A DNA stretch of 50,064 bases, taken from Eubacterium sp. TM05-53. Its GTDB lineage: Bacteria; Bacillota_I; Bacilli_A; Erysipelotrichales; Erysipelotrichaceae. The position numbers and the translations under genes are program-made. The stretch is from contig NZ_QSPK01000009.1 in assembly GCF_003436425.1 (NCBI RefSeq), forward strand, positions 1-50,064. Reading direction: 5' to 3'. A model generated the notes under the pieces. That model searched no databases, had not been told where the DNA came from, and worked only from the letters and a program-made list of their open reading frames with translations. Shown here one piece after another: positions 1 to 8,986 of the stretch (the first letter of the stretch is position 1; each line of letters begins with the position of its first letter).

Positions 1-154
1 TTATATTTTCAAACTTTTTCATAAATAATACTTGAATTTTATATAGTTAGCTCTCAATTGATTCAATTATAAAATGAATGCCTTCTTAACTCAACTACTT
101 AAGGAAAACTTAAGAAAATAGATATAAAATCCCTAGAAAATTACATTTTTTAAA

Positions 155-1231
155 TTATTCTTTATTAGTATTTTTTACTTTTGTTATAAGTTCTTTTATA
201 ATATCAAAAAATTTACCTCGTAGTAAATCAATAAAACTACAAATTAGATATACAGATATAACAACAACAATCAATTTTAACAACGCTGTTTTATATGCAG
301 CATGATGTAATTCATACGTAAACAAGCGAGATACGATTGTATTTCGAATCATATAATTATCGTGTAATAGATAAACTCCTAAAGTGGCATTTGATAAAGT
401 GATAATGATATTCTTTAGTTTTATATTGTTGATTTCAACATTTGCGAAAAATAATAATAGTGCAAGACTTCCTATAAAAACAGTCGGAGATGTATAATCT
501 ACTAAAACATTTGCAAATGGAAAATGGCCTGTTTGTTCCATAATCATTTTACTTATAAAATTTAATGCTGACATTAGTATAAAACATAAAAAGCTTTTCT
601 TTTTACCTATGTTCTTATAATCTACATATTTTCTTATATAAGCTCCAAATAAATACAATACACAAAGCCATATTGCTGAATAGCCTTGAATAAAGGTAAT
701 TGGATCAATGTTAATATTTGCACGTAACAGGCACTTTACAATCACTGGTAAAAGAATATACATAAAGAATATTCCTTTTAATATTTTTTGGAAGAATAAT
801 TTATCAATTTTTTCAATTCCTAAATTCAAAAATGGAATAAAGCACATCATGCCAAAGTATGCAGAAATATACCAATTATTTTGTAAAACTATTGGAAAGA
901 ATGCATATATCCATTCTTCTTTTGGCAATGTTCCTCTCATAAAAGTTAGGCTCATAAAAACAGTAATGATTACACTATAAAATAATACCTGAAGCCATAA
1001 TTCAAACAGCTTATTAGCACGACAATGCGCCAATAAAAAGCCACTCACTAATGCATAACAATTCACAGCGCCATAGCAAAGTATTTCTAATAACCACGCC
1101 GTTTGATAAACATGAGACATTAATGGAAGACTTTCAAGTATCCTTCCATGTCCAAGCATATGTAATGTTACAATCATTACCATTGAAACAATCTTTAATA
1201 AATCTATACCAATATTTCTGCCCTTTAACAT
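155..1231 (-). CDS. Acyltransferase 3 family integral membrane O-acyltransferase
   Basis: A 358-residue, strongly hydrophobic protein with about ten membrane segments. It opens with the family signature R-N-I-G-I-D-L-L-K-I followed within 20 residues by V-T-L-H-M-L, where the His is the expected catalytic residue of acyltransferase 3 (OafA/WecH/IcaC-like) proteins. The family moves acetyl or succinyl groups onto sugars, so by position at the end of the polysaccharide locus it probably decorates the exported polymer; the acceptor is inferred, not seen. The start is supported by AGGGGAG eight bases upstream. It follows the large LCP gene but is separated from it by a terminator at 1326-1356, so it probably has its own promoter. 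Length is normal for the family. Confidence 0.85.
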   Translation of the reverse strand: MLKGRNIGIDLLKIVSMVMIVTLHMLGHGRILESLPLMSHVYQTAWLLEILCYGAVNCYALVSGFLLAHCRANKLFELWLQVLFYSVIITVFMSLTFMRGTLPKEEWIYAFFPIVLQNNWYISAYFGMMCFIPFLNLGIEKIDKLFFQKILKGIFFMYILLPVIVKCLLRANINIDPITFIQGYSAIWLCVLYLFGAYIRKYVDYKNIGKKKSFLCFILMSALNFISKMIMEQTGHFPFANVLVDYTSPTVFIGSLALLLFFANVEINNIKLKNIIITLSNATLGVYLLHDNYMIRNTIVSRLFTYELHHAAYKTALLKLIVVVISVYLICSFIDLLRGKFFDIIKELITKVKNTNKE

Positions 1232-1325
1232 ATACTAACTCCCCTATTTACTTTTTATTATAAAACAAAACAATTTTTTAGACTATTAAGTACTCAGTAT
1301 GCAATAACAATCATTTTTAAAATTC

Positions 1326-1356
1326 AAAAAAGGATATTTGAAAAGGCCAAATATCC
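1326..1356 (-). terminator. Intrinsic terminator after the first LCP gene
   Basis: GGATATTTG (1332-1340) pairs perfectly with CAAATATCC (1348-1356), and the minus-strand transcript runs into six U residues (plus-strand A run 1326-1331). It lies 15 bases past the stop of the LCP gene at 1371. Confidence 0.85.
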
Positions 1357-1370
1357 ATTAAATAATTTTA

Positions 1371-3149
1371 TTAATAACCATAATCGTTATAGTCTTCATC
1401 TATATAGTTTTCATCTGGATTGTAGTATTCAGTATCATCATAACTTTGATCATAATCATAGTTATAATCTTCTTCGTCTTCAGTAGAATAATTACCAGAT
1501 GAATTAAGAATTCCCATGTTCTCTAATTCTTCTGTATTACCGACCGCATTATCTTCACTAGCAGTTTGCGAATAGCCAGAAGGATCTTTTACTGTTGTAG
1601 AACTCTTTCCTTTTAATACCGCCTGAATCTTCTTTTTAGCCACTTCATTCATTACATCATTTTGTGCAACTACTGAAGCATAAGATTGAGATTGATAGCA
1701 GAATTGATAATCCGGTTCTGCAACAATTGCATAAGATTCAATTTTCCAGTTTAGCATATTATCCAATTCATATTTTACAAACTTACTGATTTCATCGCCA
1801 GATAAGTTTGTATCAAATGCAACTGCAATCGCATCCATAAACTTACCATAGTTTGTGATCATCTTTGGAGAAATAATACGTTTAAAGATAGCTTTAAATA
1901 CCTTTTGTTGGTTACGAACACGTTGGTTATCACCATCTGCATACGCATGTCTTTCACGAGCAAAGGCAAGTGCAGTTTCACCATCCACATGATGTTTACC
2001 AACACTTAATCCAGGTTGACTATTTGTATAGAAAACATCGACTTCTTCACCCTTTTTAACATCCAAATCAATTCCATCTAAGGCATCTACTAAATTAACA
2101 ACACTTGAGAAATTAATACGCACATTATAATTAATTTTAATACCTAAAGCCTTTTCAATCGTTTCTTCCGTACTCTTAACACCCATTAAACCAGAGTGTG
2201 TTAATTTATCATAACTACCTTCTGGACAAGCCAATTCATCATCATCTGATGGACACACAAGTTCAACATAATAATCACGAGGAATACTCGTCATTAAAAT
2301 GGTTCCTGTTTTAGGGTTTACTGTTAGTAGTAAGTTGGCATCACTTCTCGTATTTGAATCTTGTAAAGTACCATATGAATCATTGCCACTTACAAGAATT
2401 GTAAAACCATCTTTTGAAATATCACTAACAGGATCACTTGGATTGTCATTCTTCTCTACTTTTGTATAATGAACATTCTGATGAACTGTACGAGAATCCG
2501 TTTGGAAGTTAAAATAAGCTTCACTTTCATGAAGAATATCACGATACTTTTCATTTAAACAAATCGCATCAACTTTACCATCATAAAAAGATTCCATCAT
2601 ATCATCTAATGTAGAATAATCTTTTGTCTTATATTTAACATTGTCAGAATCCAAATCCTTCAACATACGTTCAGTAGCTTCTTCATCCATTTTCACAATT
2701 GTACCAATAGTCTTGCCCTTTAACTCTGCTTCTTTGTTGATTGAAGAAGCTTTTAATACAACAATTGAAGTCGTAGTTGCCTTACTATCCGCAAGACTAG
2801 TAACTACATCAAACGTACTATCCGCTTTATAAACAAAATAATTTCCATAAGCTAAACCTATACACATGCATAAAGCAACTAAACCCATCAACAATCTTGA
2901 AATAAAACCCTTTGCTTTAAAATGTAGTATTAATAATATAATTAAAGCTAAAAGAATCAAAACAACTGAAACCAATATGATTAATTTAGCTGGTAATAGA
3001 TTTAATTTTATGATTTGAAAAATCAATAAAGCCAAACTAACAATCATGAATATAGTCATGAACTTGCTGATTGGTCGTTTATTTTTCTTCTTTTTTCTTT
3101 TACTATTACTATTCACATTCTGTGAAAGTTTAACATCCTTTTTAGGCAT
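1371..3149 (-). CDS. LCP (LytR-CpsA-Psr) family wall-polymer ligase with long acidic Tyr-rich tail
   Basis: 592 residues. Three N-terminal membrane segments (about 28-48, 52-74, 83-105) are followed by a region at about 125-215 that resembles a shortened solute-binding-protein lobe (K-T-I-G-T-I-V, then a D-G-K-V-D-A-I stretch). The LCP catalytic domain runs from about 250 to 430, with the R-S-D-A-N-L core, S-I-P-R-D-Y-Y and F-A-R-E-R-H motifs. LCP enzymes move glycopolymers from undecaprenyl-phosphate carriers to peptidoglycan outside the membrane. The C-terminal ~45 residues are packed with Asp, Glu, Tyr and Asn, which the two paralogues at 3859 and 5437 lack. The start has AGGAG about 10 bases upstream. 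Terminators on both sides suggest a separate transcript. The family call is firm; the polymer is inferred from context. Confidence 0.9.
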   Translation of the reverse strand: MPKKDVKLSQNVNSNSKRKKKKNKRPISKFMTIFMIVSLALLIFQIIKLNLLPAKLIILVSVVLILLALIILLILHFKAKGFISRLLMGLVALCMCIGLAYGNYFVYKADSTFDVVTSLADSKATTTSIVVLKASSINKEAELKGKTIGTIVKMDEEATERMLKDLDSDNVKYKTKDYSTLDDMMESFYDGKVDAICLNEKYRDILHESEAYFNFQTDSRTVHQNVHYTKVEKNDNPSDPVSDISKDGFTILVSGNDSYGTLQDSNTRSDANLLLTVNPKTGTILMTSIPRDYYVELVCPSDDDELACPEGSYDKLTHSGLMGVKSTEETIEKALGIKINYNVRINFSSVVNLVDALDGIDLDVKKGEEVDVFYTNSQPGLSVGKHHVDGETALAFARERHAYADGDNQRVRNQQKVFKAIFKRIISPKMITNYGKFMDAIAVAFDTNLSGDEISKFVKYELDNMLNWKIESYAIVAEPDYQFCYQSQSYASVVAQNDVMNEVAKKKIQAVLKGKSSTTVKDPSGYSQTASEDNAVGNTEELENMGILNSSGNYSTEDEEDYNYDYDQSYDDTEYYNPDENYIDEDYNDYGY

Positions 3150-3233
3150 AATAATAATCTCCTATAAACTCTTATATAGCTCACAATTTCATATTATATA
3201 ATAAATCCCTTACAATTGGCAAATCTGCACACA

Positions 3234-3279
3234 AAAAGACCTCCTTCCATTACAGTCAATCTATAGTAGAAAGGAGGTT
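3234..3279 (-). terminator. Intrinsic terminator between the small membrane protein and the first LCP gene
   Basis: ACCTCCTT (3239-3246) pairs with AAGGAGGT (3271-3278). On the minus strand the hairpin is followed by U5 (plus-strand A run 3234-3238). The loop is long (24 bases), so efficiency is uncertain. Confidence 0.6.
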
Positions 3280-3290
3280 CAATTCCTGAG

Positions 3291-3357
3291 TATTCCATGC
3301 ACTTAGAGCCACTCTATCCACGACTGAGATCCACCTAATCCATGAATCAGAGCCACT
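3291..3357 (-). repeat. Three degenerate 22-bp tandem units
   Basis: Read on the minus strand, three units start with GTGGCTCTGATTCATGGA, GTGGATCTCAGTCGTGGA and GTGGCTCTAAGTGCATGGA, each 22 bases apart. A related single copy lies at 9722-9745 in another gap of the same locus. Function is unknown; no open frame covers it convincingly. Confidence 0.55.
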
Positions 3358-3432
3358 TACAAGACTTTGTGCGTTGTATTATATTTTAAGAAAATTGAAT
3401 CCATAATGTTTTATAAGAATTGTTAGTAATAA

Positions 3433-3795
3433 CTACATAAATCTTTCGCAGCGAAACGCAAAACCTTTAAAGCCACTCTGTTTAGCCAGATATAAATTCT
3501 TCTCATAACACAATAGATTTGCTTTATACTTATATTCTAAAGACTTAGAAGAATAGTCATTTAATACGTTAAAGAATAATAAGAATAGACCAGCTAATAC
3601 CAATACACATGAAGCTAGTATCAACCAAACAACAGGTACAATTAAATAAACTACATCAAGTATCACTACACCAATAAAACAACTAAAACATGCAATCATA
3701 AATCCAATATGACATCTATGATACTTCTTGCTTAATTCTTCATAGTGACGAATATTTGTATTGATTCTATTTTGTATATAATCAGACGTTTCCAT
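3433..3795 (-). CDS. Small two-helix membrane protein, SLATT/DUF4231-like layout
   Basis: 120 residues: a charged N-terminal helix (1-28), two adjacent membrane segments (about 30-52 and 55-77) separated by a very short turn, then a basic cytoplasmic C-terminal helix. This is the layout of SLATT or DUF4231 proteins, though the match is by shape rather than by a clear motif. SLATT proteins are often paired with nucleotide-signalling defence genes; no such partner lies beside it here, where it sits between two LCP ligase genes. A ribosome site (GAGGTG) precedes the start. It is followed by the terminator at 3234 and preceded by the terminator of the LCP gene at 3859, so it is a single-gene unit. 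Function unknown. Confidence 0.6.
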   Translation of the reverse strand: METSDYIQNRINTNIRHYEELSKKYHRCHIGFMIACFSCFIGVVILDVVYLIVPVVWLILASCVLVLAGLFLLFFNVLNDYSSKSLEYKYKANLLCYEKNLYLAKQSGFKGFAFRCERFM

Positions 3796-3834
3796 TTTAA
3801 CAACACCTCACATTTAGATTATAGACCTATAATG

Positions 3835-3865
3835 TAAAAAAGAGTAAGGGATTATTCCTTACTCT
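3835..3865 (-). terminator. Intrinsic terminator overlapping the stop of the second LCP gene
   Basis: AGAGTAAGG (3841-3849) pairs perfectly with CCTTACTCT (3857-3865), with the plus-strand A run giving U residues on the minus transcript. The 3' end of the LCP gene (3859) lies inside the stem. Confidence 0.85.
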
Positions 3866-5367
3866 ACACTATCTGCTGATTTTCCTTCCATAACAGCATT
3901 AATTTTATTTGTTGCCTTTGTGACAGTACTTTGATCTGGAACCATTACATAAGCAGCATTTCCAAGTTCTGCACACATTTGTGTATCTCCAGTACCATCA
4001 ACCATAGATTGTTCAATTTTCCATTTAGGATTCTTGTTCAATTGATATTTAATTAAACTAGTAATTTCATCATTTGACATCGTTGTTGAGAAAGTATTGG
4101 CCATACTATCCATAATTGAAGCATAGTTGGTTACAATTGCAGGACTTGTTACTTTATTTACAATTCCCATAAGAACTTGTTGTTGGTTCTTCGTACGCTG
4201 ACGATCCCCTTCACTATATGCATAACGCTCACGAGCATATCCTAATGCTTGTTCACCATTTAAGTGGTTCACACCTGCATGTACACTTAATCCTGGAGCA
4301 TGTAAGAAATTGCTGCATTCATATCCAGGTTCTACATTTACATCAACACCACCAACTGCATCAACAATATCAGTCACTGTATCAAAACCTACTTTGAATG
4401 TATAGTTAATTTCAATACCCAATAGTTTTTCTACAGTACGCTTAGTCGTATTCGTACCATGAATACCTGTATGCGTAATTTTATCTAAAGCACCCTGTTG
4501 ACATCCATCACCTGCATCACAAGCCGTTTCGACATAAAAGTCACGAGGAATTGAAGTCAATAGAATCGTATTTGTTTTTGGATTTACAGTAGCCACCATA
4601 ATAACATCACTACGTCCATTTTCATCAAATCCACCACGAGTATCTGAACCAGAAATTAGCACATTAAATGGAGTTGTAGTAATATTACTTACTGCATTGG
4701 CTTTATCCGTATTCTCTACTTCATAACTTGTTTGATAAACTACACGAGTGTTCTTATCAAATTCAGCATATTCTTCGATGTCTGTAATTTGATCACGGCT
4801 TGATTCATTAATGATAATTGAATCTACTTCACCATTATAGAAGGCAGCTAACATATCCGTCATACTTTCATATGGTGTTTGGTTCATTTCAATACCAGAT
4901 TTACTTAAATCCTTTAATACTTTTTTTGATCCCACTGTTCCAATATTTTGTAGTACACCGATACTATGTCCAGCTAAATCATTCTTCTTTTTCAAATCAC
5001 TGGATTTCTTAACAACTACACTTACAGTTGTTTTTGCATTGGAAGATACAGTTGTCATATTTGATAATAAATTACCAGTTTTTGATATATAGTATCCACC
5101 CATGCATGAACCTAACGCAACAGCTAATGTAAAGATGATACAAATAATTTTAGACACAGCACCCTTTGTGGCAAAGCACAATAATAAGATGAAAATTAAA
5201 TCTAAAAGCACAAATACAACTGTTACTAAAAATAATAATTTTGTTGGTAAAACATTTAATTTTACTAAATTAAACAACAAATACATTGTTGCAGCAACTA
5301 ATAAAATAGAAAAGATGACTCCAAATACCTTTCCTACCCTATTTGGTTTCTTTTTATTTTTTCGCAT
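3859..5367 (-). CDS. LCP family wall-polymer ligase (paralogue 2)
   Basis: 502 residues with the same plan as its neighbours: three N-terminal membrane segments within the first ~105 residues, a binding-protein-like lobe (about 115-210, containing F-Y-N-G-E-V-D-S-I-I), then the LCP catalytic domain from about 230 (G-S-D-T-R-G, N-G-R-S-D, S-I-P-R-D-F-Y, Y-A-R-E-R-Y). It resembles the 498-residue protein at 5437 along its whole length, so the two arose by tandem duplication. Compared with the 592-residue copy it lacks the acidic tail. AGGAG precedes the start. It probably attaches a surface glycopolymer to peptidoglycan outside the cell. Terminators lie on both sides. Confidence 0.9.
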   Translation of the reverse strand: MRKNKKKPNRVGKVFGVIFSILLVAATMYLLFNLVKLNVLPTKLLFLVTVVFVLLDLIFILLLCFATKGAVSKIICIIFTLAVALGSCMGGYYISKTGNLLSNMTTVSSNAKTTVSVVVKKSSDLKKKNDLAGHSIGVLQNIGTVGSKKVLKDLSKSGIEMNQTPYESMTDMLAAFYNGEVDSIIINESSRDQITDIEEYAEFDKNTRVVYQTSYEVENTDKANAVSNITTTPFNVLISGSDTRGGFDENGRSDVIMVATVNPKTNTILLTSIPRDFYVETACDAGDGCQQGALDKITHTGIHGTNTTKRTVEKLLGIEINYTFKVGFDTVTDIVDAVGGVDVNVEPGYECSNFLHAPGLSVHAGVNHLNGEQALGYARERYAYSEGDRQRTKNQQQVLMGIVNKVTSPAIVTNYASIMDSMANTFSTTMSNDEITSLIKYQLNKNPKWKIEQSMVDGTGDTQMCAELGNAAYVMVPDQSTVTKATNKINAVMEGKSADSVE

Positions 5368-5401
5368 ATTAAACTCTCCTTAGACCCAATTATCATACTA
5401 C

Positions 5402-5430
5402 AAAAAAAAGGGATAGGCAAACCTATCCCC
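5402..5430 (-). terminator. Strong intrinsic terminator between the twin LCP genes
   Basis: GGGATAGG (5410-5417), loop CAAA, CCTATCCC (5422-5429), followed on the minus strand by U8. It ends the transcript that carries the phosphotransferase and the LCP gene at 5437. Confidence 0.92.
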
Positions 5431-5436
5431 ATTATA

Positions 5437-6933
5437 TTACTTTACATCATCCGCTGATTTTCCAGCTAAAACCGCATTAATTTTATCCTTAGCCATCTTA
5501 ACTGTACTTTGATCTGGAACCATGACACTAGCTGCATCACCAAGTTCGGCACACATTAATGTATCACCTGTACCATCGACCATATACTGTTCCATCTTCC
5601 ATTTTGGATTGTTGTTAATTTGATATTTAATTAAATCCGAAATCTCACTACTAGACATTGTCGTTGAGAATGTATTAGACATTGCATCCATTATAGATGA
5701 ATAGTTTTGGACAATGGAAGGACTTGTAATTTTATCAACAATTCCCATCAAAACTAACTGTTGATTCTTTGTACGCTGACGATCTCCTTCCGTGTATGCA
5801 TAACGCTCACGCGCAAACGCAAGAGCTTGTTCTCCATTTAAATGGTTTACCCCTTCATGAACACTAAAGCCTGATAATGCATTAAAGTTATTAACCGCAT
5901 ATCCAGGAGCAACAGTTACATCGACTCCACCAACTGCATCTACAAGTTCAGTTACCGCATCAAATCCAACTTTAAATGTATAGTTGATTTCAATCCCTAA
6001 CAATTGTTCAACTGTTCTTTTTGTCGTATTTGTACCATGAATACCCGTATGTGTAATTTTGTCTAATGCGCCTTGCATACAACCATCTGCCGCATCACAA
6101 GTGGTTGTTACATAAAAGTCGCGAGGTACAGAAGTTAATAATATCGTGCTTGTCTTAGGATTGATAGTAGCTACCATAATCACATCACTACGACCATTTT
6201 CATCAAATCCACCACGCGTATCCGATCCTGAAATTAATACATTAAATGGCTTTGATGTAATATCACTTACCGCATTTGCCTTGTCTGTATTTTCTACTTT
6301 ATAAGAAGTTTGATAAACAACTCTTGTATTATTATCAAAATCCGCATAGCTTTCCATATCTAAGATTTGACTACGACTCGATTCATTAATAATAATTGAA
6401 TCCACTTCTCCATTATAGAAAGCTTCTAACATAGCACTTAAACTATCATATTCACTTTGATTCATTACAATACCATCTTTACTTAATTCTGTTAAAACTT
6501 TAGATGATCCTTGAGTACCAATCGTACGCAATGTACCAACTGATAAACCATTTAATTGTGATTTATTCTTTATATCACTTGATTGTTTAACTATTACACT
6601 AACCGTATTTTTTGCATGTTTCGTTACATTCGTAATGTTTGTCAATAAGCTTCCTGTTTTAGAAATATAATATCCACCCACACATGAACCAAATACAAGT
6701 ACGAATGTCAATACAATACAAATTATCTTTGAAGCTATACCTTTCGAAAAATAACATAGTAGTAACACAAATATGGCATCTAACAATACAAATATAATAG
6801 TAATTAAAAATAATAACTTCGTTGGTAAAACATTAATTTTAATCAATTGATATAAAAGATAAAATGATGCTACAACTAACAGAATAGATAATAGAATACT
6901 TAATACTTTTACAAATTTGTTTTGTTCTTTCAT
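5437..6933 (-). CDS. LCP family wall-polymer ligase (paralogue 3)
   Basis: 498 residues: three N-terminal membrane helices, a middle lobe resembling a small solute-binding domain (about 110-205), and an LCP catalytic domain (about 230-420) with G-S-D-T-R-G, N-G-R-S-D, S-V-P-R-D-F-Y and F-A-R-E-R-Y. It is the close twin of the gene at 3859. The start (AGAGGGG upstream) lies two bases past the stop of the priming glycosyl-phosphotransferase gene, so the two are almost certainly co-translated: the enzyme that begins the polymer on lipid and the one that would move it to the wall are made together. Ends at a strong terminator. Confidence 0.9.
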   Translation of the reverse strand: MKEQNKFVKVLSILLSILLVVASFYLLYQLIKINVLPTKLLFLITIIFVLLDAIFVLLLCYFSKGIASKIICIVLTFVLVFGSCVGGYYISKTGSLLTNITNVTKHAKNTVSVIVKQSSDIKNKSQLNGLSVGTLRTIGTQGSSKVLTELSKDGIVMNQSEYDSLSAMLEAFYNGEVDSIIINESSRSQILDMESYADFDNNTRVVYQTSYKVENTDKANAVSDITSKPFNVLISGSDTRGGFDENGRSDVIMVATINPKTSTILLTSVPRDFYVTTTCDAADGCMQGALDKITHTGIHGTNTTKRTVEQLLGIEINYTFKVGFDAVTELVDAVGGVDVTVAPGYAVNNFNALSGFSVHEGVNHLNGEQALAFARERYAYTEGDRQRTKNQQLVLMGIVDKITSPSIVQNYSSIMDAMSNTFSTTMSSSEISDLIKYQINNNPKWKMEQYMVDGTGDTLMCAELGDAASVMVPDQSTVKMAKDKINAVLAGKSADDVK

Positions 6934-6935
6934 GC

Positions 6936-8303
6936 TTATACAGCCCCTCTTCCATAAAGAACTTGCTTAACTGTTTTAAATAATAATGTTACATCCAACC
7001 AGAATGACCAGTTGCGAAAATAATATTCATCTAAAACTAAGCGGTGGTCAAAGTCCACATCACTACGACCATGACTTTGCCACATACCTGTAATACCAGG
7101 CTTACATGCGACAACATCATCATAATATTGTCCCATATCTTCTTTTTCACGTGGCAAGTAAGGTCGAGGACCTATCAAAGACATCTGACCAAGTAATACG
7201 TTAATGAATTGTGGAAATTCATCCAAACTCTTTTCACGCAAAAATTTTCCTGCACTTGTAATACGAGGATCATTCGCTAATTTTTTGTTTTTCGTATATT
7301 CTTCACGAATAGCCGGATCCTTTTCCATTAATTCTTCAAGAATCTTATCTGCACCAAGCACCATAGTTCGATACTTATACATCTTAAATTCTTTACCATT
7401 CTTACCAATACGATTCTGTGTAAAGAAAATAGGTCCCTTATCTCCTTCTTTACGATTTTTCACAAACACAAAAACAGTTAATGGAATCAAAATTAAGATT
7501 CCGCAGAGTCCAGCACAAATATCCATAAGACGTTTTAATATATAAGATCCAATTTGATTTACACCACGAGAATTTGAAATCATTAAGATTCCATCAAAAT
7601 CTTCAACCTTAGTATCAAATGTTACTAGACCATTCACTTGTGGTAAATACTTAATCACATTTACTTTGTTCTTAAATAATTCAAATAATGAATTCAAATT
7701 CTTCTGTTTCAATTCAGGAATCGCAATTAATACAGTATCAATATTATGTGATTTAATAAATGAATCCACCTCTTCAATCCCTATTGTTTTATTTTGAGAA
7801 ACAATTTGTTCTTGATTAATTCCATAAGCCTTACAGTTTACATATCCTTGTACATCTAGTAAGGAATAGCTATTCCCTCTACATACAAAGGCAAGTTGTG
7901 CAGCTGTATGACCCACACCCACAATTAAAGTATTATGTTTATATTTTTTTCTAAACCATTTATGTGTGTATCTTGAATTAAAACCTGCAAAGACAAATAA
8001 AACAAGAGTTAATAAAAGAAATCCATATATTTTACGTACAGTCCATGAATAAAATGGAAAAATCAAAAAGCTACCAAAGAAGAAACCTATGTGACTTAAA
8101 ATCAATAAACGAATCTCATCATACATTAATAATACTTTTCCTTGATAACGCCCAATCAATAACTGCATCAAGAAATATAATGCACACAACTTGATTGTAT
8201 ATTCTCCATAAAAACGTAATACATTTATTTCTTGTAAAAAATTAATTAAGATCCAATAAAATATAAATTCAATAGTGATCTTTAAAGTTCCAATTTTTGA
8301 CAT
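6936..8303 (-). CDS. Undecaprenyl-phosphate glycosyl-1-phosphate transferase (WbaP/WcaJ type)
   Basis: 455 residues. Four N-terminal membrane segments (to about residue 115) lead into a Rossmann-like CoA-binding-type domain (about 125-235), a further membrane hairpin near 255-280, and the catalytic sugar-transferase core with the Q-N-R-I-G, Y-K-Y-R-T-M, L-R-E-K-S-L-D-E-F-P-Q and S-L-I-G-P-R-P motifs. The family starts exopolysaccharide or capsule repeat units by moving hexose-1-phosphate from a UDP-sugar to undecaprenyl phosphate at the inner membrane face. It is two bases upstream of an LCP ligase gene. Which sugar it uses cannot be read from sequence. The only glycosyl-type enzyme in the window. 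Confidence 0.92.
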   Translation of the reverse strand: MSKIGTLKITIEFIFYWILINFLQEINVLRFYGEYTIKLCALYFLMQLLIGRYQGKVLLMYDEIRLLILSHIGFFFGSFLIFPFYSWTVRKIYGFLLLTLVLFVFAGFNSRYTHKWFRKKYKHNTLIVGVGHTAAQLAFVCRGNSYSLLDVQGYVNCKAYGINQEQIVSQNKTIGIEEVDSFIKSHNIDTVLIAIPELKQKNLNSLFELFKNKVNVIKYLPQVNGLVTFDTKVEDFDGILMISNSRGVNQIGSYILKRLMDICAGLCGILILIPLTVFVFVKNRKEGDKGPIFFTQNRIGKNGKEFKMYKYRTMVLGADKILEELMEKDPAIREEYTKNKKLANDPRITSAGKFLREKSLDEFPQFINVLLGQMSLIGPRPYLPREKEDMGQYYDDVVACKPGITGMWQSHGRSDVDFDHRLVLDEYYFRNWSFWLDVTLLFKTVKQVLYGRGAV

Positions 8304-8342
8304 AACTATTTCACTCCATATATAAACGTCCTTAATATTGTA

Positions 8343-8379
8343 CTAAAAAAAAAAGAAAAGAACAAATTGTACTTTTCTT
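8343..8379 (-). terminator. Intrinsic terminator after the phosphoribosyltransferase gene
   Basis: AAGAAAAG (8353-8360) pairs with CTTTTCTT (8372-8379), followed on the minus transcript by a long U run (plus-strand A run 8345-8354). The stem is AT-rich and overlaps the stop codon. Confidence 0.65.
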
Positions 8380-8986
8380 AGAGTGTTCCATTGTCAGTTT
8401 CACTATTATAAATTTTCATAAATTCTTTGTATTCTTTTGAATCTTTGGACATTGGAGTTTTAATCACTGTATCTTTGTAAAGAGCAAAATCCGTATTGAT
8501 AATACAACGACTCTTATCCCATACATTTAATCCTGCAATTTTAATTTCTGCATTATTAAACCCTGAAGAAATGGCATCTACTACTTGTTTCATAGAATGT
8601 CCTGTATCTACTGAATCATCCACAACTAGAATGCGTTGAATATTCTTTGATTTCATTTTCTCTAAACCTTCATGATAGTGAATTTTTCTTTCCGTATTCT
8701 TGCTATGTGTATCTGACTTTAGTTCTAATGAAATTAAAATATTACGAACAAAATTAGGCATAAGACTTACAATAGGACCTACAACTTCTTTTAATGCATT
8801 TCCTTCTCGAGTCGCACTAATACCAACCAATGGTACATTAAATACATTTTTCATTTCTTTCCCTATTAAATATCCTGCTTTTGCAACATATACAATAAGA
8901 TCTGGTTGATAAGATTTTTTTATTTCATTAGCCCAGTGATTACATTGTTCTTCCAAATCTTTTCTTGATAACTCTATATATTTCAT
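8378..8986 (-). CDS. Phosphoribosyltransferase-fold protein in a polysaccharide locus
   Basis: 202 residues. The PRPP-binding signature I-L-V-V-D-D-S-V-D-T-G-H-S-M lies at about 118-131, preceded by the hydrophobic strand I-V-Y-V-A-K-A-G-Y near residue 33, as in type I phosphoribosyltransferases. The substrate cannot be named; it is not a clear match to hypoxanthine, uracil or orotate enzymes. Its start (GAAGGG ribosome site) lies inside the end of the PHP-domain gene, a 47-base overlap that implies translational coupling. The pairing suggests one pathway acting on a phosphorylated sugar or nucleotide linked to the polymer, which is inference. Confidence 0.75.
   Translation of the reverse strand: MKYIELSRKDLEEQCNHWANEIKKSYQPDLIVYVAKAGYLIGKEMKNVFNVPLVGISATREGNALKEVVGPIVSLMPNFVRNILISLELKSDTHSKNTERKIHYHEGLEKMKSKNIQRILVVDDSVDTGHSMKQVVDAISSGFNNAEIKIAGLNVWDKSRCIINTDFALYKDTVIKTPMSKDSKEYKEFMKIYNSETDNGTL

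Noticed and set aside
3291..3357. CRISPR array
   Set aside because: The 22-bp units are tandem and degenerate with no separate spacers, and no cas gene is in the window.
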